Positions 56,868-64,000 of a stretch of DNA of 64,000 nt are shown here, piece by piece; the stretch's first letter is position 1, and each line of letters opens with the position of its first letter. Location of the stretch: the NCBI RefSeq assembly GCF_000143415.4, contig NW_003314373.1:484342-548341 (forward strand), read 5' to 3'. Under the pieces are notes generated by a model that did not search any database, was not told the origin of the DNA, and saw nothing but the letters and a program-made list of their open reading frames with translations. This stretch comes from Selaginella moellendorffii (taxonomy: Eukaryota > Streptophyta > Lycopodiopsida > Selaginellales > Selaginellaceae). The position numbers and the translations under genes were made by a program.

Positions 56868-59800
56868 ATGTCCGCAGATGGAAATTCCGGGAGAGATCGG
56901 CTTCTTTCTCGGATGGGATCCTCAGGGCTGGCTGTTTTGCTCGACAGCGGCAGCAAGGAATCCCTGGTCACAGCTGCGGCGTGCATGGTAGACGAGTGCA
57001 CGCGCTCCACGCTCGATCGATCCATCGCGTTCGTCCTAGATTACTCCAGCGAGGTGGTCGAGCAGCAGCCTCGGTTCGTCGTCGGCGATAGCAAGATAGA
57101 TTCCTCCAGCATCCAGCTCCACCTCCAGTCCCGCCTCGCCGCATTGGGTTCCAGTTCTAGCACCGATGTCTCGGCCAGCTACAAGGATGGTGTTTTCATC
57201 GAAGGGAGTAGCGACCCTCTCTCGGGGGTCGTCAGGATGGACAAAGGGAGACCCTCTGGAGATATCAAGCTTTCCAAGAGCTCCTTGTTGCTGGAGAGTC
57301 AGGCCATCTTTAGCAGCGCTCGAGCAAACGCTTGCGTGTGGAGGGGGAAGTGGATGTACGAGGTGACCTTGGGCACGGCGGGGATCCAGCAGCTGGGATG
57401 GGCGACCATCTCTTGTCCCTTCACGGACTCCGAGGGCGTTGGAGACGCCAGTGACTCGTATGCTTACGATGGTCGACGAGTGAAAAAGTGGAGTGGGAAG
57501 AGCCAGACGTATGGCGAGCCTTGGGTGGTCGGGGACGTAATCGGCTGCTGCATCGATCTGGAACAGGGGCAGATTTTCTTCTACCGGAATGGGACGTCGC
57601 TGGGGATGGCTTACGACTGTGTGAGGAGGATGGAGGTCAAGCAGGGGTACTATCCGGCTATCTCTCTCTCGCACGGAGAGCGCTGCGAGCTCAACTTTGG
57701 CGGTCGGCCTTTTAGATATCCAATCGCGGGGTTCTTGCCGCTGCAAGCACCGCCGCTGGACACTTCTGGTACCAACAAGCACGGCTCCGTGATCGTCAAA
57801 GCCAAGTATCTGTTTGGATGCTTACAAAAGCTTGTCCAGCTTGGGAGCCCAGAGGTGGCGGCGGCCATGGCTCCCGCGGAAAGGCTGCGGAGGTTTACTC
57901 CACTTCCTGACGAGCAGTTTCGTGTTGTCGGCACTGAGATCTGCAAGATACTTTGCGAGCTGCTGCAGCAAAGCAGTAAAGCGGAGTACGTTGTCTGGGG
58001 AGCGCTGGTTCCTTTCCTCATGACAACTTACAGGCCTGGAGCACCGCACGACGGTCACAGTGTGGATCGAGCTCTTGACTTGCTGATGCCGATGCTGGGG
58101 CAGGCTTACTTTGGTACGATCGTTCTTCAGATCATCGAGTGCCTGGCGTATGGGTGCCGGACTTCGCCCCTGGTGTTGGCCGACTCTCCGTTTAGCGCCT
58201 CGTACTCGCATTTGGCACTGGCCTGTCATCTACTTCAGCGTGACGACTTCATGGTCATCTGGTGGAAATCTGACGACTTTGAGTCCTGCTTGGAGGGGCT
58301 GCTGACGAGAAAGGGGCCTAACAAGTACGACTTGGAGAGCCTTATACCCACCGTATGGTGGCCGGGTTCCCGTGAAGAACATCCTTTCTCGGAGAGCAAC
58401 ATGAGGCAGATCGTCATTGCTTTATCTCGTGCAATATCCAGGGTAAGTCAGTAGCATGCATGGTTTTCTTGCTCTGGAACTAACGTGGCCATCACTTTTT
58501 TTTTTCTTTTCAGATCGAGGACTTGCACTTCGATCTGTGTAACCGGCTGGTTGCTTTTGACACGAAGTCGAATGCTACCGGTTCTATATTCAGAACGTTT
58601 TTGCAACACCTTGTTCTGAAGAACCGTGGGGCACACAGAAACATGCCGCCGCCGGGTCTCTCCGACAACTCGGTCTTGGTTTCGGTGTACACTGTACTCT
58701 TGCGGTACCTTTCGGAGGGTCTCGACTCGACAGGGGATGGCCATGGAAGCTGCGTGCCGTTCCTGCACAAGGGAGGAAAGCACAGCTTTCCGGTATCTCT
58801 GTTTGTGAGCTCGGACCCCTGCTTGAACGATTTCGCCCGCCTTGGTGGAACCTACAGCTATCTTACGAAGACATGTCCTCTCAGCTCAATCGAATGCGAA
58901 GAAGTTGAGTGGGAAGAAAGCAGTATGGACAAGCAGGAAACTAGATACGGACACGATGCTGGGTTGAAAAAGCCATGTTGCTGCATGGACGGTGGTGCAG
59001 GTTCCATCGACAGTGGTAACGGTAAGGTTCTATCGAAAGGCTTGGAAACACGCTTCAGTGGCTCCAGTAACAAAGTTAGCGAGACTACGTGTCCTTTGTC
59101 GCCAACTGACGCAGAGAGGAGCTATGATGGGGATATGGAAAGCAAGGCTAGCTCCAGTGGAAGGGTCGAGCCTGCCACCAGCACGGCCTCATTGCTACAG
59201 AAGGCCAAGAAGGTGTTCATGTCGGTAAAGGAGCTGTCATCTGCGGTACGAGAGGAAGAGTTGCTGGATAAGATGGTGTTGCTCTACCATCTTGGAGTGA
59301 CTCAGAATTTCAAGCAGGTCTGTTCTTGGTCCTTTTGGTTCTCATTCAAATGTTTTAATGTTTTTGTCTGCAGGCTTCTTATCACATGCAGCATCAGATA
59401 CAACTGATGGCTCAGCTCGATGAGACGGATCGTCAAATCCGTAGCGATAAGACCTCCGTTGACCAGACAAAGCGCTTGAAAGAAGCGAGAGCTATATTCA
59501 AAGAGGATCTTATTGACTATGTACGACAATGTACCTGGTATTTTGGCTTTCTCCCGAGTATATGTGGTTTCATTGCCTTTACGATCTTTCCAGCGACAAG
59601 TGCTTACAGTGCGTTTCTTTCGCAGGTACCGCGTCTGCTTGCTTTCTAAATGGAAGCAAAGGGGAATGTATGCGACTTGCATGTGGGTAGCACAGCTCCT
59701 CGTTACGATCAGCAAGAAAGATGCTTGCTTCAGCTATGTTCCAGAGTTTTACATAGAGACACTGGTGAGCATAACATGCTTTGATTTCGTGTGAGACTTA

Positions 59801-61499
59801 TTTTGTTGATTCTGTTTTGGTTAGGTGGATTGCTTTCACGCGCTGCGAAGGAGCGACCCGCTTTATGTTCCTCCTTCATCCCTCCTTCAACATGGCTTGT
59901 CGTCGTTTGTAAGTATTTCCTTGTTTCTTTTGGAACAAATTTCTAACGAGAGCCTTCAGGTTACGTTCCTCGTGACACATTTTCACGACTCCCGAATAGT
60001 GAATGCGGAGATAAGGGATTTTCTCCTCCAGTCTATTTCCGTTCTAGTACAGTTTAAGGAGTATTTAGTAGCTATCGAAGCTTGCAAGGCAGCAGAGGAC
60101 ACGATGGCTGGCGCTCTTTTATCGGCCTTCGACAACAGGTTTTGGATTCCGGTGTCCAACATTCTGTTGCGCCTTTGTAAAGGCTCGGGTTTTGGAACTT
60201 CCAAGTCCAGCCACGGTGACTCTTGTTCTCCGTTCTTTCAGGTAGACACGTTTCGTTTTGTTTTCCTGGCGATCTAAAGTTCTGGTGTGGCTTTGTTTCT
60301 GCAGCGGCTGTTGCGCGAGAAATGCTTGAAGGACGAGAAGCTGTTCGCCTCTTTCCTGAACCGCCTCTTTAATACATTGAATTGGACAGTCAGCGAGTTC
60401 TCCGTCTCTATCAAGGAGATGCACGACCATGACCACCGGCAGGTTACTCATACTAAAAGTTTTTGTTTTGTTCTTCTGGTGCAACTGATTAACTTGTCCG
60501 CTGTGACCAGGTTCCAGAATTTCAACAAAGAAAATGTGCAATAATGTTCGAGCTTTCGTGCAACCTGGAAAGAATACTGGAGTTCTTTACGAAGGAGCTG
60601 CCACAAGTTTTCCTGGTTGGTCCGGAAATGAACATCATCCGGCTTTGTGAGCTGGTTCTATTTGTGCTCAACCACACCACCTCAAACACGGCAGGCGAGC
60701 TGTTCGACAGGTACGTTATCTCGCGTTGGCTCTCCTCGCGAGTTGTTCACCTCTCTGCGTCTCATGCAGCACCATAAAGCAGCAGGGTCAGTCGCTAGAG
60801 AAGGTCAACCGCGCCACCATCCTCGCTCCCGTGGTGGGCATCGTGTTGAATCTCTCCGCCGCCACAGACCCTGCTGGCCACAGAATGGAACACGATATCG
60901 CGCGGTCAATCGCCAGCGTCGATGTCTCCTCGGTCGCCACCAGGAACTTCCAGTATTTATTTGACTACGATTGGGTAAGCTTTGCTTTTTTTTGTGTGTG
61001 TTTGTTTTCCTCGTCACAAGCTAATCGTGTGACCACTCCCACCACAGTTGGGCACGTTCAAAGGGGATCCTTCGCTCGCAAGGCTGTCGGACCTTAACAT
61101 ATTTATTGAGAAGCTCAAGACGGAGTACGCGGAGGCCAGGAAGCGAGCGTGCAAGGCCGAGGCGGAGCTCATCACTAGACACAGTAAAGGAGGTACTTTC
61201 CTCTGTTTTGCTCTTTCTTCTTGTTCACGGCCTTGATATGCACAGATGATTTCGAGCTTGGAAATGCAGACAAAGCCGGGGGCGGAGGAGAGCTGTGCAG
61301 CATTTGCTATGCGTGCGAGGAGAACGCCGTGTTCCTTCCCTGCAAGCACAGGTCATGCGTGCGCTGCGTCTCTCGTCACCTCCTAAACAACCAGCGCTGC
61401 TTCTTCTGCAACGCGGCCATCTGCGAAGTCTGCCCATACGAGGAGCCTTTGTCGCCTCTAAGCGGCGGCGGCCTCAAAGGTGGGGACGTGAATTCCTAG
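56868..61499 (+). CDS. RKP: E3 ubiquitin ligase RKP (KPC1-related), SPRY plus RING
   Basis: Plant homologue of KPC1, which ubiquitinates cyclin-dependent kinase inhibitors. Eleven exons: 56868-58442, 58514-59317, 59374-59537, 59626-59764, 59825-59908, 59960-60241, 60305-60442, 60511-60710, 60770-60974, 61048-61192, 61246-61499. All are in phase with GT-AG introns, giving 1329 residues. The SPRY domain spans about residues 125-280 (WMYEVTLGTAGIQQLGWA, GDVIGCCIDLEQGQIFFYRNG, YYPAISLSHGERCELNFGG). A long helical middle includes SVDRALDLLMPMLGQ and the SMDK Cys-rich insert. The C-terminal C3HC4 RING starts CSICYACEENAVFLPCKHRSCVRC and ends CFFCNAAI. The first exon holds 40 percent of the protein. 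Likely cytosolic. A 5-codon uORF precedes the start. Confidence 0.95.
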
Positions 61500-61606
61500 C
61501 GATCAAATCGCTCGCTTCCTATAGGTGCCATTCTTGGAGAAACGCTGTAAATTATTCCTTTTGTCTCTCTGGTAGCAAAGCTCTGTAAATTCCAGCCTTG
61601 GTTTGC

Positions 61607-62539
61607 TCAGACGTTGTAGTTGTCGACGTACCACTTGTAAGTCTCGGTCAGCCCCTCGCGGAGAGTGATCCTTGGCTTCCACCCCAGGGTCGCGAGCTTG
61701 GAGCTGTCCATGAGCTTCCGGGGAGTTCCATCCGGCTTGGAAGCATCCCACTTGAGCTCCCCTGGAAAGCCCACCACCTCTTTCACCATCTCCGCGAGCT
61801 CCTTGATGCTAACTTCCGAGCCACTGCCCATGTTGATGTGTGGAACGTCGCTGTACTTGTCCATCAAGAACACGGCCGCGTCCGCGAGGTCGTCGACGTG
61901 GAGAAACTCTCGCAGCGGCGATCCCGTCCCCCACACCACCACCTCCTTGGCTCCATTCACCTTGGCCTCGTGGAACCGGCGGATCAAGGCCGGAAGAACG
62001 TGAGAGTTCTCGGGATGGAAGTTGTCGTGAGGGCCGTAGAGATTGGTCGGCATTCCGGAGATGGCGTCCCACTTGTGCTGGATCCTGTAAGCCTGGCACA
62101 TCTTGATTCCCGCGATCTTGGCCACCGCGTACCACTCGTTTGTCGGCTCCAGCGGACCCGTCAAGAGAGCTTCCTCGGTGATTGGCTGGGGAGCAAACTT
62201 TGGATAGATGCACGACGATCCCAGGAACAAGAGCTTGGCCACGCCGCTCCGGTACGCGGCATCGATCACGTTGGTCTGGATCTGCAAGTTGATCCCGATG
62301 AAATCGGCCGGATACGTGTTGTTGGCGTGGATCCCTCCCACTTTGGCCGCGGCCACTATCACATACTTGGGCTTTTCCTTGTGGAAGAAATCCTCCACGG
62401 CCTCCTGTCTCGTGAGATCCAATTCCTTGTGGCTTCTCAGCAGCAGGCGGCTGAATCCTTCCTTCTCCAGCCGCTGGACGATCGCGGCTCCGACGAGACC
62501 GCGGTGGCCGGCAACGAAGATCTTCGCGTCCTTGTCCAT
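61607..62539 (-). CDS. GER: GDP-L-fucose synthase (GER1/GER2 type)
   Basis: Epimerase-reductase that turns GDP-4-keto-6-deoxymannose into GDP-L-fucose with NADPH; cytosolic. Intronless, 310 residues, the family's usual length. The NADP-binding loop is [31 protein letters not shown] and the [11 protein letters not shown] strand with the catalytic Ser follow. The catalytic Tyr and Lys are in [11 protein letters not shown]. Then [35 protein letters not shown], and the C-terminal [16 protein letters not shown]. Tail to tail with RKP (107 bp). Uses a product derived from GDP-mannose, which the GMPP gene at 40468-41740 supplies. A 367-residue frame on the opposite strand is a shadow. Confidence 0.97.
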   Translation of the reverse strand: MDKDAKIFVAGHRGLVGAAIVQRLEKEGFSRLLLRSHKELDLTRQEAVEDFFHKEKPKYVIVAAAKVGGIHANNTYPADFIGINLQIQTNVIDAAYRSGVAKLLFLGSSCIYPKFAPQPITEEALLTGPLEPTNEWYAVAKIAGIKMCQAYRIQHKWDAISGMPTNLYGPHDNFHPENSHVLPALIRRFHEAKVNGAKEVVVWGTGSPLREFLHVDDLADAAVFLMDKYSDVPHINMGSGSEVSIKELAEMVKEVVGFPGELKWDASKPDGTPRKLMDSSKLATLGWKPRITLREGLTETYKWYVDNYNV

Positions 62540-62990
62540 CGCCTTCTGGAAATGCGGCGTGAAATCCTTGGCGCTGCGATGGCGCTAGCTAGAGAAGAGA
62601 GGATTTTACCTGGGAAACAAGAGATCGCAGCTCCTGCCCGCGATCTAGACGCGCATTCTCTAGTTTCTCCTCCACAAGAAATTCCACGCCCTAAACTATA
62701 AAAAAAAGTAGTTAAAACCTAACCCAGGGTTAAAGACTTATTGGACCCTTCGCTTTAATAGCACAAATTAAATGGATGAAAACAAAGCTCAAAGAATAGA
62801 ATTTTTTGTTCTTTTTTCTTTCGGTCACGTTCTATCTCGCTACAAGCTAAGCTGCGATAGTAAGAAGTGTCTCCCCTGATCAAAGAAATCGAAGCTCCAG
62901 ACCTCTGGTATAACATATGTTTGTTCTTCGTGGTGTTGGGTGATGGCTATAGATAAAAGTTCCTGGCCTGGAGCTCGCGGCTTCTTTGGA
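62540..62990. other. Intergenic between GDP-fucose synthase and bZIP gene
   Basis: About 450 bp. The left part is the GDP-fucose synthase promoter and leader. The right part is probably the bZIP 3' UTR, or intron if the GTAAGT at about 63016-63021 (minus strand) is used as a donor. No other feature. Confidence 0.5.
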
Positions 62991-64000
62991 TCAAAAGGAT
63001 GGATTACTTGGCTGACTTACGGCGATTGGAGAGCCTTCCGACTTGACGAAGGCTCCCATGTAGTTCCCCCGCGGGAGGAACTCGGGGTGAGCTCCTGGCT
63101 GCTGCTGCTGCTGCTGCGGCTGAGACGGTGGTGAGCGCTGCGATTGTTGCTGCTGTTGGCTGTCGATCGCGTTCTGTGCCTGCTGCTGGAGCTGCTGGAG
63201 CTGCTGCATCTGGAAGTACTGCGCGTTGATCGACAGCTGCTGCTGCTGGCCCCCCGGGCCTGTAAGTTGGCCAGTGGCCAACTTCAGCCTTTGGACTTCC
63301 TCCTTGAGTGCATCGTTTAAAGCTGGAGGGAGAAACACACAAACTATCAGTTTATCTGATGAAACGTGGAATGTGCTTCCTACCGTCTCGGAGCTGTCCT
63401 TGTTGCTCCATGGCGGTTAGCCGAAGTTTCAGTTCGTTGTTCTCTGTGGTCAGCCCCGTTGTATCCCGCTGCCACCACGAAGCGGAAGTGTGAGAGGAGA
63501 AGAAAGAAACAAGTTTTACCTGAAGCATCGTCAACTGAGCCGATAGTGTTGTGGCTTCCGTCTGGAGCGTTTGTACTTTACGCTCCAGCTCGGAGATGTA
63601 ACGCATCTTGCGCTCCTTCGAGCGAGCAGCTGACTGCCGGTTTGCAAGTATTCTGCAGCAGAGAAAGAGAAAGCAGCTTAGCCATGTGATCATTCTAGGA
63701 AACGAGGACAGAAAGCTCTACCTTTTTGGCTCGCTTTGGATCAATAAGAGCAAGCTCGGCAAGCTTGCTGGCCGCAAGAGCCTTCTTCGCCTCGGTGCTG
63801 TCCGACCTCCGAGTTTAAAAAGTCACTTTTGAAAGAATCCATCGAGTTGCTGTGATGGTGTCTTGGACGACGCGGCTCCGAGTTGGAGTTGCTGCCAGCC
63901 GGCCCTCCGGCATTGAAAGAAGCAAGCACTCCATCCGTGCACAGGCTCCGAGAATGGTGGTGCTTGGTGGCTGGACCCATCCGACTTAGTGGGAGTTGCG
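62991..64000 (-). CDS. Group I bZIP transcription factor (RF2a/VIP1/PosF21-like), 5' end outside window
   Basis: Exons visible on the minus strand: from beyond 64000 to 63722, 63520-63652, 63384-63468, 62991-63322. The N-terminal part has [12 protein letters not shown] and [19 protein letters not shown]. The basic region is [18 protein letters not shown] with N-x7-K, the lysine variant typical of group I. A leucine zipper runs through [19 protein letters not shown] to [13 protein letters not shown] and [15 protein letters not shown]. The C-terminus is Gln-rich ([12 protein letters not shown], long Q runs) and ends PSNPSF. Two frame breaks are needed in the first visible exon: near 63800 (before the STEAKKAL frame) and at the A5 run ending at 63722, where one A fewer would give the expected KR-ILANR join. 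They may be sequence errors. A strong internal donor (GTAAGT) near 63021 allows an alternative last exon. Confidence 0.82.

Noticed and set aside
57036-57782. 248-codon minus-strand frame within RKP exon 1
   Set aside because: Shadow of a GC-rich coding exon on the other strand.
61598-62701. 367-codon plus-strand frame opposite the GDP-L-fucose synthase gene
   Set aside because: Exact antisense shadow of a well conserved GC-rich gene; its translation has no family features.

Overview
The window is nuclear DNA of a land plant. Genes are GC-rich, with very short GT-AG introns (about 50-60 bp) and plant-only families: xyloglucan xylosyltransferase, pectin methylesterase, arabinogalactan peptide, PPR protein, Tat-targeted polyphenol oxidase and group I bZIP. 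Compact genes, a polyphenol oxidase (PPO) cluster and an intronless PPR gene fit a lycophyte such as Selaginella best. That species call is inference. No organelle, bacterial or CRISPR features were seen.

Layout. 1-1161: 3' part of a GT34 xylosyltransferase. 1340-8085 and 22550-30554: two copies of one block, each holding PPO genes on the minus strand between fragments of a METTL25-like methyltransferase gene on the plus strand. Three PPO genes are readable (one with a 27-bp deletion). The fourth is destroyed by an internal inversion. Only the rightmost METTL25-like copy is complete (11 exons). Between the blocks lies a nested insertion: a Helitron whose Rep/helicase gene is split by an LTR element. 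The LTR element has 1.13-kb LTRs, a CTATG target duplication and no recognisable gag-pol.

31403-41740 is ordinary gene-dense DNA: Fic protein (-), pectin methylesterase (+), ARF GTPase (-), membrane methyltransferase (-), arabinogalactan peptide (+), dihydrouridine synthase 2 (+), GDP-mannose pyrophosphorylase (+). 40468-55746 is a second tandem duplication, of a unit GMPP - lectin-like gene - neprosin - PPR. Each gene is best preserved in only one copy: GMPP and neprosin in the left copy, PPR (and the longer lectin-like frame) in the right. The left copy is stretched by about 6 kb of AT-rich DNA holding a LINE relic and a solo LTR of the same LTR family. 55956-64000: SF3B6 (-), the large SPRY-RING ligase RKP (+), GDP-L-fucose synthase (-) and a bZIP gene (-) running off the right edge.

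Functionally, several genes serve wall and glycan synthesis (XXT, PME, AG peptide, GMPP, GDP-fucose synthase). GMPP and GDP-fucose synthase act in the same GDP-mannose to GDP-fucose route. The PPOs act on phenolics, probably in the thylakoid lumen. Nothing suggests co-regulation as a cluster. The most interesting material is structural: two independent segmental duplications with complementary decay, an inverted PPO exon segment, and a readable nested-transposon history.
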